This document shows positions 26,329 to 34,304 of a DNA stretch of 64,000 nt, one piece after another (position 1 is the first letter of the stretch; every line of letters starts with the position of its first letter). A program made the translations under genes and the position numbers. This stretch comes from Martinezella lusitana (GTDB taxonomy: Bacteria; Pseudomonadota; Alphaproteobacteria; Rhizobiales; Rhizobiaceae). The notes under the pieces are model-generated. The model was not told the DNA's origin. It saw only the letters and a program-made list of their open reading frames with translations, and ran no database searches. Location: assembly GCF_014207095.1 (NCBI RefSeq), contig NZ_JACHBG010000025.1, positions 1 through 64,000 on the forward strand, read 5' to 3'.

Positions 26329-27326
26329 TGGATCGTCTCCGAGTAGAGAGGCCGCAACTCGGCGTTCCGTTGCAGCCCCCTCAAGCGGGCCTTGAGCCAA
26401 TCGGGAACCAGCCGGGCGCGGCAATAGACATCCAGCATATTCGGCAGGCTTGAAATCGCCAGGCGTGGCTCCAATGCCAGAAATCGCCTCAACAGATCAC
26501 AGCCGTCGAAGAATCGCCCGCTGACAAAAGCTCTAACGACCAGCCAGTGGATCATGTCGACCAAATGCGCGTCGAGGTCGCTGCCATATTGCGGATATTT
26601 TCCACGATACTCGGCAAGGACGATTTCGCACGAAGCGAGCATCCGCTTCACATCGCTCGACATATTTGTATTCGTCATGCGATAGCCGATCAGGTGCTGC
26701 TGTATGACGCGGAATTCGTAGCTCTCCGCAATTCTGAGGCAGATCAGAAGATCCTCACAGCCCTGGGCATTGCGTGCCCTTAGGGACGCGTCGAACTGCC
26801 CGGCTTCTTCGAATGCGGAACGGCGCATAAGCATCGAGCTGCCATTGCCGACAAAATTGTTTCTGCACATGCGCTGAAGCACATACCCTTCATGGCTCGG
26901 CCGGTTATGCAGGGAAAATACGCGGCTATGTTCGTCGATCAATGCATACCAGCAATAGGCCAAGCCAACCGATGGCCCGCCCTCTTCAAGAGCACGCCAT
27001 TGAAGGGCGATCTTTGACGGAGCCCATAGATCGTCGGCATCGATAAATGCGAGAAACTCGGCGGTGGTTGCGGCAGCACCATGGTTCCGCGCTACGGCCA
27101 CGCCGCTATTGGCCTGCTGCAGGATCCGGATTCGCGGATCCTGTTTTGCATATTCGGCCACGATTGACGGGGATCGATCCGATGAACCGTCATCAACAAC
27201 GATGATATCGAGAGCCTGATGCGTCTGGCAGCTGATGCTGGCCAGGGTCGCGCCAATCGTTCGTTCGGCGTTGAACATCGGCACGACGACCGCAACCGTG
27301 GTACTTCGCTTATCGTCCACAATCAT
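26325..27326 (-). CDS. GT2 family glycosyltransferase
   Basis: A 333-residue GT-A enzyme starting MIVDDKRSTTVAVVVPMFN. Standard GT2 motifs follow: IIVVDDGSSDRS, VAVARNHGAAA and FLAFIDADDLWAP with the DAD metal site. The C-terminal third is helical without clear membrane segments. ATG 27326 was chosen as the natural N-terminus; the upstream leader frame overlaps it by 17 bases in another register, so coupling is likely. It is the first enzyme gene of the minus-strand operon, directly after leader cassette copy B. Confidence 0.88.
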   Translation of the reverse strand: MIVDDKRSTTVAVVVPMFNAERTIGATLASISCQTHQALDIIVVDDGSSDRSPSIVAEYAKQDPRIRILQQANSGVAVARNHGAAATTAEFLAFIDADDLWAPSKIALQWRALEEGGPSVGLAYCWYALIDEHSRVFSLHNRPSHEGYVLQRMCRNNFVGNGSSMLMRRSAFEEAGQFDASLRARNAQGCEDLLICLRIAESYEFRVIQQHLIGYRMTNTNMSSDVKRMLASCEIVLAEYRGKYPQYGSDLDAHLVDMIHWLVVRAFVSGRFFDGCDLLRRFLALEPRLAISSLPNMLDVYCRARLVPDWLKARLRGLQRNAELRPLYSETIQ

Positions 27327-27435
27327 TGCCACCGTTGGCGGCCAAGCCAACAAACCCGATAATGCCCTTGCTGCCGGAAGCATTGGCACGTGCCATGGCC
27401 GGGATGCCGCTCTCAAGGACGCCGTTCATCGTCAT
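27310..27435 (-). CDS. Candidate 41-residue leader peptide, copy B
   Basis: Starts ATG 27435, reading MTMNGVLESGIPAMAR, the counterpart of the second frame in copy A. It is longer than the copy A peptide and overlaps the glycosyltransferase start by 17 bases. GGAGAAG lies upstream of the ATG and the ATGA overlap with the shorter frame is kept. Evidence for translation is the conservation between the copies only. Confidence 0.4.
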   Translation of the reverse strand: MTMNGVLESGIPAMARANASGSKGIIGFVGLAANGGNDCGR

Positions 27436-27584
27436 CGATCTTCTCCGCATGCACGAGCAGCTGGATATCCCGCCGCTTCCATCGCCGGAAACAACTGGCG
27501 CAAAGGTCGGGACGATCCATGGCATTAGGACCAAAGATTGTCTCTTCGGACCTAGGTCTGGTCCGGAACGGGACCTTAGTCTGA
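27385..27584 (-). repeat. Leader cassette copy B (200 bp), inverted partner of 17829-18028
   Basis: The reverse complement of this interval aligns to copy A over exactly 200 bases without gaps. It keeps the GACCTAGGTCC core (10-base palindrome), the AATCTTTGGTCCTA box, the GCGCCAGTTGT stretch and both short frames. It stands directly before the minus-strand glycosyltransferase operon. The two copies thus point inward at either end of the polysaccharide locus. Confidence 0.85.
27432..27482 (-). CDS. Candidate 16-residue leader peptide, copy B
   Basis: ATG 27482 reads MEAAGYPAARACGEDR with a stop at 27434-27432. Same length and overlap geometry as copy A; two residue changes and two synonymous codon changes separate them. 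Confidence 0.35.
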   Translation of the reverse strand: MEAAGYPAARACGEDR

Positions 27585-27769
27585 CAAACCGGCTTCTTTG
27601 CTCAAATCAGCGGAACGACTGCCAGCTGCGATCATGTCGAACACCCTATTCGCTTTACCTCAATCCCCATTTGCAAAGTCGCCGAGCTTGGCGGATGCCA
27701 ACAAGATGAACAACGATCAAGCTTCTGAGATACGACCACCTGTCCGGACCACGGGCAGCCGGGAGGTCA

Positions 27770-28456
27770 CTAGCGATCTCCCAATCTCCTGCTCCAATCT
27801 TCGATTGCATTGTTCTCCAGCCGGCGCGTCGCCAGACCTCGCCAACTCTCCGAGAGATGATTGAGAGCGGAAATGCCGGCGAGTTCATCGCGATTGAGCG
27901 TGTCGACGTAAAAGGCCCGCCAAATCCGGCCGATCGTCCATTCCGGCGAAGCGCGATCGACAAGGATCAGGCGATCGGAGGGAGCGACAATGCCGGGCTT
28001 TAGAATGCGATAATACCAGCCGGTACGGCCGGTCGTTTGCACCTCACGCGCCATGGTCTTGCGCCCGAACCGCGCGTTGAGGCGCCAGCAGGGTTGCCTA
28101 CCCTGGCTGACCTCGACGACGGCACTTCCGACCTCGAAGACATCGCCGATCGCTACACTCTCCTCCGTCGGTCCGAGTGTTGAGATGTTCTCACCAAAGG
28201 CCCCCGGCTCCGCAAGGAGGCAATGTGAGCCGAGATCGCTCGACCATGCGGCATAGTGCTCGAATGGATAGTGATGGACCGCCTTCTCCGGGCCACCGTG
28301 CTTTTCACGATCACCCTGCCGGTCCCCGCTCAATCCTGTCGCCGCCAGCGAGAGCGCCGACGTCACCTCGGATTTGGCGATGCCGCTTGGCACCTCGTGC
28401 GGGCCAAGCGGCGCCAGCGCTCCGACACGAAGGCTTCGGATCGGGATCCCGTTCAT
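27770..28456 (-). CDS. MOSC domain protein (YiiM-like)
   Basis: A 228-residue protein with the MOSC fold: TGLSGDRQGD near residue 40, KAVHHYPFEHY, FGENISTLG, and SQGRQPCWRLNARFG containing the conserved cysteine expected to bind molybdenum cofactor or handle sulfur. Stand-alone YiiM-type proteins reduce N-hydroxylated compounds. Its ATG overlaps the stop of the upstream amidotransferase gene, so it is the last gene of the MarR-headed operon. Confidence 0.9.
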   Translation of the reverse strand: MNGIPIRSLRVGALAPLGPHEVPSGIAKSEVTSALSLAATGLSGDRQGDREKHGGPEKAVHHYPFEHYAAWSSDLGSHCLLAEPGAFGENISTLGPTEESVAIGDVFEVGSAVVEVSQGRQPCWRLNARFGRKTMAREVQTTGRTGWYYRILKPGIVAPSDRLILVDRASPEWTIGRIWRAFYVDTLNRDELAGISALNHLSESWRGLATRRLENNAIEDWSRRLGDR

Positions 28457-29163
28457 GTGCGAGGCTCCAGATTCGTCAACCAGTCTTCAAACATCTGCAT
28501 CGCCGCCACGCGGAGGCGTGGGCCGAATTCCTGAGCCTCGCGCCGCAACGCAGAAAGATCTATTCCGGCCACAGTGAGTTCAATTGCATGTCCGACAAGC
28601 CAGCGCTCAAATCTCTCATCGAGTGACGCCTCTGGGTGGAACTGCAAGCCAAGTACGTTCGAGCCGAGTGAAAACGCCTGCTGCTCGACCAGCGCCGATG
28701 ATGCAAGGTTCACTGCCCCGATCGGCAGCCCATAGGTATCGCCGTGCCAGTGCAGCACGGGAGTGTCAGCTAGATGCCTGATCGGGCTCGCCGTCCCCGT
28801 ATCGGTCAAAGAAAGCCTTGAAAACCCGATCTCTTTCAAACCGATCGCGAACACCTTTTCGCCGAGGGCCGCCGCGATCAGCTGCGCGCCAAGGCATATG
28901 CCGAGCGTCGGCAAGTCCGCAGCCAGCCGAGCGCGAATGAATTCGCGCTCCTGTGCCAGAAATGGATAGAGATGATCCTCATAGGCGCCGATCGGCCCTC
29001 CGAGAACCACAAGAAGATCGGGCTCAAGCGGGTCGCCACGCCCGAAATCGGGATCGCCGGCGTCACTGTAGCGTGCCGTATAGTCTGCTCTTTCCAGGAC
29101 ATCGGCGAAACAGCCAAGATCTTCAAAATACACATGGCGCAAAACAAGGGTGGTATTGGGCAT
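28453..29163 (-). CDS. Class I glutamine amidotransferase-like protein
   Basis: A 236-residue protein resembling the GMP-synthase-like amidotransferases. The nucleophile elbow is GICLGAQ with Cys, and the His-Glu pair is in QFHPEAS, so the full catalytic triad is present. ATG 29163 begins MPNTTLVLRHVYFEDLG; the frame extends upstream without a better start. It lies one base after the thioredoxin-like gene stop and overlaps the MOSC start. It probably hydrolyses glutamine or a gamma-glutamyl compound; the substrate is unknown. Confidence 0.85.
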   Translation of the reverse strand: MPNTTLVLRHVYFEDLGCFADVLERADYTARYSDAGDPDFGRGDPLEPDLLVVLGGPIGAYEDHLYPFLAQEREFIRARLAADLPTLGICLGAQLIAAALGEKVFAIGLKEIGFSRLSLTDTGTASPIRHLADTPVLHWHGDTYGLPIGAVNLASSALVEQQAFSLGSNVLGLQFHPEASLDERFERWLVGHAIELTVAGIDLSALRREAQEFGPRLRVAAMQMFEDWLTNLEPRT

Positions 29164-29164
29164 G

Positions 29165-29740
29165 TTAACCTCGTGAACCTTCGAAGCTCGGCGCTGTCGC
29201 CGAGCAGCGGCCACCGCTGCAGTTCTGCTGGTCCTGGTCTTCCGCGACCGTGAGATCTTCAGGAGGCGCTGCTGCGAGTGCCAAAGCGATCCGCGCGCCA
29301 ACCGCCAAATCATCCTCGACGCCGAAAGCATGATGGAGGATTGCACCGTCTCTCCCGATCAACACAGACGACGGCGTGCCGCGCAGCCCATACCGACGCA
29401 TGGTCACCGGAATGTCGGAGCCTTCCTCCGCAAGATCGACACCAACCGGCGACGTCAAACGATACTCGTGCAGGAAGGCTTTGAGGGTCGTCGGCGACAT
29501 GGCCGCATGATGTTCGAAGACGGTATGGATGCCGATCACCTCCAGGTCGGTTTGACCGAACAGGCGCTCGATGCGTTTGACCTGCGGGATCGCCTCGGTC
29601 ACGCAGCCAGGACACAGAAGCTGGAAGGTATGTAAGAAGATCGGTCGGCCGCGCAACCTCGCAGGAGAGAGTGGCTCTGAGACGTTGAACCATTCGCTGA
29701 TGGCGAGTTCGGGCGCAAGTCGATGTGCAGCAGTTGCCAT
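29165..29740 (-). CDS. Thioredoxin-fold (redoxin/TlpA-like) protein with CPGC motif
   Basis: A 191-residue protein with a thioredoxin fold and redox motif CPGC in FQLLCPGCVTE, followed by the cis-proline loop GLRGTPSSVLIG. There is no signal peptide, so it should be cytosolic. Unusually the C-terminus adds a second cysteine pair, NCSGGRC, after a hydrophilic linker, which could serve as a resolving or metal-binding tail. Operon context with an AhpD-like protein and a Cys-rich MarR suggests thiol or peroxide/electrophile stress. Confidence 0.85.
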   Translation of the reverse strand: MATAAHRLAPELAISEWFNVSEPLSPARLRGRPIFLHTFQLLCPGCVTEAIPQVKRIERLFGQTDLEVIGIHTVFEHHAAMSPTTLKAFLHEYRLTSPVGVDLAEEGSDIPVTMRRYGLRGTPSSVLIGRDGAILHHAFGVEDDLAVGARIALALAAAPPEDLTVAEDQDQQNCSGGRCSATAPSFEGSRG

Positions 29741-29801
29741 TGTTTTGATCCTTTTACCGAAAGCCAGGCGGACCAGAAGAGGCCCGCCCAGCGGTGAACG
29801 C

Positions 29802-30350
29802 TTAGCGCGTAGCGCGCATCAGCTTCACGCCCGGAAAATCGACCGGTACATCGAGTGCGACGTTGATGTAGTTGGTGAACAGATTGAGCGCGATGTGGGC
29901 GATGATCTCGACGATTTCCTCGTCGTTGAAACCGGCACTGCGCAGCGCGTCGACATCCGTTGTGGCGAGGTCGGCGCGGTCCTCGACGACTTTGAGAACG
30001 AACTGAAGCACGGCGGCGGTCCCGGGATCACCCGAACGTCCCGCCTGTGCCTCAGCCATATCCTCGGCGGTCGCACCTGCCTTGCGGCCCAAAGCCGTGT
30101 GAGCAGCGAGGCAATAGTTACAATTGTTGCGGTCGGCAATCGCAACGGCGATCTGCTCGCCAAGCTTGGCGCTGATCTTGCCGCCGCCAAGCGCTCCGAA
30201 GGAGCCCCACATGCTGGCAAGAGCCGCTGGCGAGTTCGCGACAGCCTTGAACATGTTGGGAACGACGCCAAAGGCGCCATTGATTTGTTGGAGCTGATCG
30301 CCAACCATACCTGTTGCGCTTGCGGGATCAATAAGAGTAATTCTGCTCAT
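29802..30350 (-). CDS. Carboxymuconolactone decarboxylase / AhpD-like protein
   Basis: A 182-residue helical protein of the AhpD superfamily. The active site is NNCNYCLAAHT with the CxxC pair and downstream His, typical of alkylhydroperoxidase-type members rather than true decarboxylases. It likely reduces a peroxide or acts as a disulfide relay, possibly fed by the thioredoxin-like protein encoded next. It is the second gene of the operon, 224 bases after the MarR gene and 61 bases before the thioredoxin-like gene. Confidence 0.9.
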   Translation of the reverse strand: MSRITLIDPASATGMVGDQLQQINGAFGVVPNMFKAVANSPAALASMWGSFGALGGGKISAKLGEQIAVAIADRNNCNYCLAAHTALGRKAGATAEDMAEAQAGRSGDPGTAAVLQFVLKVVEDRADLATTDVDALRSAGFNDEEIVEIIAHIALNLFTNYINVALDVPVDFPGVKLMRATR

Positions 30351-30574
30351 GTTCTTTCTCTCTATTGGTCTGGAGGGGAGAATAAGCCGGTTCGTCGATT
30401 GCAGTCGGCGGACCGGCGCGACAAGGATCGCATGGCAAGGCTCAGACCTACCTATGGGTTTGAGCCTGATGGCAACGACCTTGAAGAGGTTGAAATCGGT
30501 TGATGGCAGATGAGCGGGCCACAGTTGGCCCGGGAGCGATAAAGAGATCGGTCGGCGATAGTCGGAGCACGATA

Positions 30575-31255
30575 CTATTCCTTACCGCTTTGGGAATGGG
30601 GGTCGGTTAATCCCGCTTTAAAGGCAGTCCAGGCGGCAGCCCGGGCAGCAGGATCGGCTTCATGATGATCCTGACAATCAACACGGAGTTCTGACTGTCC
30701 GAAAGGCGCGTCCACGAAATGACAGTGATGCGGGCGCTCACTATCAGAATGTGCGTATGGTGAAAAAAATCGACAGGTCACGCACATGCGCTGGACCGGA
30801 ATGGCGTCGCGCTCCTGCAGATGTCGGATCATTTTGATCAGGCAAAGGAGCAAATCCTCCTGCTCACCGCCATCAAGCGCCTCGACTGCCTGCGCAGCAA
30901 GACCGTCCTCAGCTTTGCCTGCCAAGAGCGCTTCGCTCCCCTCTGGCGTCAATCCAATACTCACCGCTCGCCCGTCTCTCGGATCTGGCGTCTTTCTCAG
31001 ATAGCCTTTGCGCTCGAGGGCATTGATCGAGTCCGTTGCAGTGGGCTGCGAGACGCCGAGATGCGCGGCGATCTCTTTAACGGCGAGGCCGGTCCGCGCT
31101 CGCGCGGCAAGCAATGAGAGGATCGCAAACTGAGTCGGGTTGAGGGCGGTCGTCTTGGCGGCATTCCAATCGTCGACCCGCATCACCATGGCGATGCGGG
31201 AGAGGCCATCGCGGATGCGCAGATGAAGCGAGAGTGGGTTCTTCGATGGTTCCAT
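30575..31255 (-). CDS. MarR regulator with Cys/His-rich C-terminal tail
   Basis: A 226-residue protein. Residues 1-150 are a MarR winged helix domain (LNPTQFAILSLLA, AAHLGVSQPTATDSINALERKGYL, DPRDGRAVSIGLTPEG). After it comes an extension not found in ordinary MarR proteins, with MCVTCRFF, HHCHF and DCQDH, four cysteines and several histidines that could bind zinc or an iron-sulfur cluster, or act as thiol sensors. It heads the redox-flavoured operon and has a 13-base palindrome in its own promoter, so autoregulated redox control is a reasonable inference. Confidence 0.85.
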   Translation of the reverse strand: MEPSKNPLSLHLRIRDGLSRIAMVMRVDDWNAAKTTALNPTQFAILSLLAARARTGLAVKEIAAHLGVSQPTATDSINALERKGYLRKTPDPRDGRAVSIGLTPEGSEALLAGKAEDGLAAQAVEALDGGEQEDLLLCLIKMIRHLQERDAIPVQRMCVTCRFFSPYAHSDSERPHHCHFVDAPFGQSELRVDCQDHHEADPAARAAAWTAFKAGLTDPHSQSGKE

Positions 31256-31640
31256 ACCTTCATTAATATAGGACTCCTATTTAAATGCAACTCTATTTTT
31301 GGAGTCCTTGGGCGTCTGCCATCGCTTGCAGATCGCACATGGAAGCGACCTCTGATGCTGTTAGGCAAAAATGCTCCGCTTGCGCTTTGCGCGATGACAG
31401 ATCGCTGTCTGCACCGAAAGAGGCTGCCGCCAAGCCGCAGCACCTCACCATCCCGTTTCATATCACCTGCGTCCTATTCGCCCGCACATTGCGAACACGA
31501 TGAACGTTCAGTACGAAACATGGAAACCGCCTTCATTGAAAGCCCAGGTTCTTCGCCTTGAGGGTATCAACTGGTGATCGGGAATTTATGCCGAGGCCGT
31601 TCCGTAAAGCCTGATATTAGGAAACCTGCAAACCTGCCGC
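31256..31640. other. Intergenic region upstream of the MarR operon
   Basis: Contains the MarR operator and promoter at its left end. The plus-strand frames here (for example from 31285) lack ribosome sites; no gene is supported. Confidence 0.35.
31268..31280. promoter_or_regulatory. 13-bp perfect palindrome, probable MarR operator
   Basis: ATAGGACTCCTAT is symmetric about its central base and lies 13-25 bases upstream of the MarR ATG. A related GGAGTCC recurs at 31301-31307. Size, symmetry and position suit an autoregulatory MarR site. Confidence 0.6.
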
Positions 31641-31922
31641 TCAAAAACTGATGCGTGGACCGAAAGAGCCATAATAGCCGGGTGTCGATCCGCTTGGAGC
31701 CAGGTCATTATCTCGTTGGACTCTCTCTTCCCACCGCCGACGGTTTGCTGCCTTGTCTTTGGCATTAGCGGGATCCGTCGATCTGCTGGCGGCTACTGTA
31801 GCAGTTTGGCGACCGGTTCCGCCGCCTGTCGAGCAAGACGCAGCGAAAAGAGCGGGAAAAACTATCACAATGCCAAGGGCAATTGCCTTTGTGAGACTGT
31901 ATTGGACCTGCGGCATAGACAT
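31641..31922 (-). CDS. Small putative lipoprotein
   Basis: A 93-residue product with a basic-then-hydrophobic signal (ALGIVIVFPALFAASC) whose cysteine lies in a lipobox-like AASC context, so lipid attachment at this Cys is likely. The mature part is hydrophilic, rich in Ala, Arg, Asp and Asn, ending GYYGSFGPRISF. ATG 31922 is chosen over a TTG two codons upstream. No family is recognised. It stands alone next to a decayed region. Confidence 0.6.
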   Translation of the reverse strand: MSMPQVQYSLTKAIALGIVIVFPALFAASCSTGGGTGRQTATVAASRSTDPANAKDKAANRRRWEERVQRDNDLAPSGSTPGYYGSFGPRISF

Positions 31923-31995
31923 CCCCAATGCTCTCTTTGACTATCTACTATGAAGCGAGATGCTATTTGATCTTACGTCGAGTGGAAACCGAAGG

Positions 31996-32238
31996 CTAGT
32001 CGGATTCCCATCCGATGGACAGTGAGGCGAGCTGCTGCCCCCTTGTCCTGTGAGCCTGGTCCATCGTCATGCTTTCGTGGAGTGTCGGTCTACGAACTCG
32101 CTCCGCGGCCAAATTTCGCCGACTGCGCCATTTCGCACCCATGGACAGAAAAAGCTCGTTGGACAGTTCACCCAGATAGCGTGCGAGATCAACTCTGACA
32201 TAATTGTCCGAATAGCGCCGCCGGTGAACCAAAGCCAC
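31996..32238 (-). pseudogene. Remnant of a HisKA_2/HWE-type sensor histidine kinase
   Basis: An 80-codon frame reads HRRRYSDNYVRVDLARYLG and then LSNELFLSMGAKW, which fits the dimerisation-to-ATPase junction of HisKA_2/HWE kinases (usually 'HrrLY..d.v..vdl..yL..L...l..s.g..w'). The N-box and G-boxes that should follow are absent, and sensor or phosphoacceptor regions are not found upstream. I read it as a gene fragment; a free-standing small protein is less likely. Confidence 0.45.
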
Positions 32239-32249
32239 AGCGGAAAATG

Positions 32250-32848
32250 CGGGCGCGCATCCTTTTGGGCGAGGTATTGGCCGCGGGTTCGGCGATACAG
32301 ATCGCCGGTCTTCCCGAGAACTGGCGTTACCTTGCTACGCCCGCTCTGTGGCTGTTCGCCGCGGCGTTCTGGTTTGCGCCGGGCACTCGGCAAAGGAGCC
32401 GTTGCGGCATGGGTATCGTGGCTGGGCGTCGCTGCCGTGACGAGATTGTTCGTCGTGCTTAGTAACATGATGGCTGCATCGGATATGGCCGCATTTCTGG
32501 CGAAGACATTGGCTGGCGCAGGAATGGCCTATCTGGATGCTGCCCCTTTCGTTGGAGCCGTCGGCGGGATCGTGACAGGTTCCATTGCCGGTGCGAATGC
32601 AATATTCGCAACGACGCAGGCGGACATTGCCCGCTCGCTTGGAGTGAATGTCTGTGGTTCACGGCCATTCACAATGTGTCGGCACCTTTCCTGCTTGTGG
32701 CGCCGCCGGAAAAGATCGAAATGGTGGTGCATTTATCCCCGGCAGAGGCCTGCAAGCATCGCCGCGGATCCAGATGACGATTTTGTTCGTGGCCATGGCG
32801 ATTGTTGCAATACCGACAATGATCAATGTCGTGCTCCCTATCATCTGA
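32250..32848 (+). pseudogene. L-lactate permease C-terminal remnant with frameshifts
   Basis: Pieces of one membrane protein appear in successive frames: LLGEVLAAGSAIQIAGLPENW (from about 32259), then VLSNMMAASDMAAFLAKTLAG to GANAIFATTQADIARSLGV (about 32455-32650), then WFTAIHNVSAPFLLVAPPEK (about 32655-32720), and finally an ending LFVAMAIVAIPTMINVVLPII with TGA at 32846-32848. The order and the AGANAIFATTQ segment fit the C-terminal part of LctP-family lactate/glycolate permeases. At least three frame changes make it non-functional. Confidence 0.7.
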
Positions 32849-33077
32849 GGCATAGAGAAGCCACGCATCGGGTGCACAGGAGTGGGCCGAAGCCAATCTG
32901 CGACGCCGAGCGAGATCTACAGCATGGCCTGTTGAATTCCGCCTCGACTTCGCCCTTCGTTTCACCTGACGACGGCACGGCTGGACGAAAGCAGTCCTGA
33001 AACCAGGAGTTCATATTCTGGTATCTTTCTGGCAAGATAGCATGAAGAGTGTCTCGATTGCTCGAGTGAGGTTTTAA

Positions 33078-33578
33078 GTGAGTGACGCGATAGATGTTGC
33101 GCAGCGAGCGTGGAGCCGAGAGCGGCCCGACGTCGACAATTGGCCGGTCGGGGTAATCGGGCGCACCCAGCGCCTCGCCCGCCTTTTCGAAGATGAGCTT
33201 CAGACTTTTTTCCGGCAGTCCGGTTTGGATACGAGCGAGGTGGATATGCTGTTCACGTTGCGACGATCCGGTGCGCCATATGGATTGACGCCGACACAGC
33301 TCGTGAAATCGTTGATGGTTACCTCTGGCGCCGTTACAAAACGCATCAACCGTCTCGAAACCAAAGGGCTTGTCCAACGAATCCCCGCCAGTTTTGACCG
33401 GCGTATCGTCCAGGTCCAATTGACCGAGCATGGTCTTGCAATGGTCGATCAGCTTTTCGCGCCACACATTGAGAATGAGGTGCAACTACTAAAGGGTCTC
33501 GATCGCGATAAGCTCGATCAACTTGCCGATCTCCTGCGGACACTCCTGCAGTCTCTTGGCGACACACAGCGCCTTTGA
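33078..33578 (+). CDS. MarR family transcriptional regulator
   Basis: A 166-residue regulator starting at GTG 33078, with GAGTGAGG a few bases upstream. The winged helix is clear: SEVDMLFTLRRSG, LTPTQLVKSLMVTSGAVTKRINRLETKGL and SFDRRIVQVQLTEHG. It is intact although it follows the decayed lactate-permease remnant in the same direction, so it may once have controlled that transporter. Its present target is not evident. It is convergent with the SnoaL-like gene. Confidence 0.88.
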   Translation: MSDAIDVAQRAWSRERPDVDNWPVGVIGRTQRLARLFEDELQTFFRQSGLDTSEVDMLFTLRRSGAPYGLTPTQLVKSLMVTSGAVTKRINRLETKGLVQRIPASFDRRIVQVQLTEHGLAMVDQLFAPHIENEVQLLKGLDRDKLDQLADLLRTLLQSLGDTQRL

Positions 33579-33636
33579 ATCTAGCGTCACGCTCAAGGCG
33601 TCACCTCGCGGCGCAATCCTGCCGTTGCAAGCGCGG

Positions 33637-34059
33637 CTATTTTCGCAGGACGAGTTTGCCAGTGCGAGGATCCGTCAGCGTGACATTTTCGAGAGCCTTA
33701 ATCAGCCACAGGCCTTCGTTGCAGGTCAACACTGCCTGGATCAAAGTATCCACCAAATGTGGTCCCGCCGGATGCTCAGCGCCGATCGTGAGCCTACTCC
33801 AGAAATGAACGACGGCTGCGTCACTGCCAACCGCAATCACATCGATCACTTCGTTCTCGAGTGTGGAATCCCTGTAAATCGTTTGGTGGATCGGAGCGTG
33901 GAGAGCAACAATTTCATCGGCCCCACGAACGAGGTGTCCGAACCGATTTACAAATGTCGCATCCTCATGAAACAGCCCTCCAAGCACAGTCATGTCATGG
34001 GCGTTCCAAGCGGCTTGGAAAGCTCCAGCCACCATCTCCGGTCGGGTCATCTCGCTCAT
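33637..34059 (-). CDS. SnoaL-like / SgcJ-EcaC-type NTF2-fold protein
   Basis: A 140-residue protein starting MSEMTRPEMVAGAF at ATG 34059. The pattern AFQAAWNAHDMTVLGGLFHEDATFVNRFG is typical of the SgcJ/EcaC oxidoreductase-like branch of the SnoaL (NTF2) superfamily, cone-shaped small-ligand binding folds. No catalytic assignment is safe. The reading frame continues upstream to 34230 but crosses the palindrome at 34152-34169, so the later start is preferred. Confidence 0.8.
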   Translation of the reverse strand: MSEMTRPEMVAGAFQAAWNAHDMTVLGGLFHEDATFVNRFGHLVRGADEIVALHAPIHQTIYRDSTLENEVIDVIAVGSDAAVVHFWSRLTIGAEHPAGPHLVDTLIQAVLTCNEGLWLIKALENVTLTDPRTGKLVLRK

Positions 34060-34151
34060 CTCAGCTCTCACCAGCGTTCCAATCGCACTATCATCTGGCG
34101 GATCTGCGCATGAGGCTCTTCGTCCGCAACAGGATCCAATTATTCTTACAT

Positions 34152-34169
34152 TTATCTTACTAGTAAGAT
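34152..34169. promoter_or_regulatory. 18-bp perfect palindrome, probable operator
   Basis: TATCTTACT and AGTAAGATA form a perfect inverted repeat without spacer, about 95 bases upstream of the SnoaL-like gene start. Such TTACTAGTAA cores are common for MarR/HxlR/TetR-type dimers. The binding protein is not identified; the nearby MarR gene at 33078 is one candidate. Confidence 0.55.
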
Positions 34170-34304
34170 ATAATGCAATAGACTTTTGGAGATGCCCTTG
34201 ACGGCCAGCGTCAGAAGCGCGAGCAGTCAATATCCATTGGAGCTGTTTTCACTATGAGACGTCGCGCCATCCCACCGGCATCGCCTCGCTCACGGCGACA
34301 CCAT

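Noticed and set aside
27632-27864. Plus-strand frame starting MSNTLFALPQ
   Set aside because: Overlaps the end of the MOSC gene by about 95 bases, has no ribosome site, and is polar low-complexity; not enough to call a gene.
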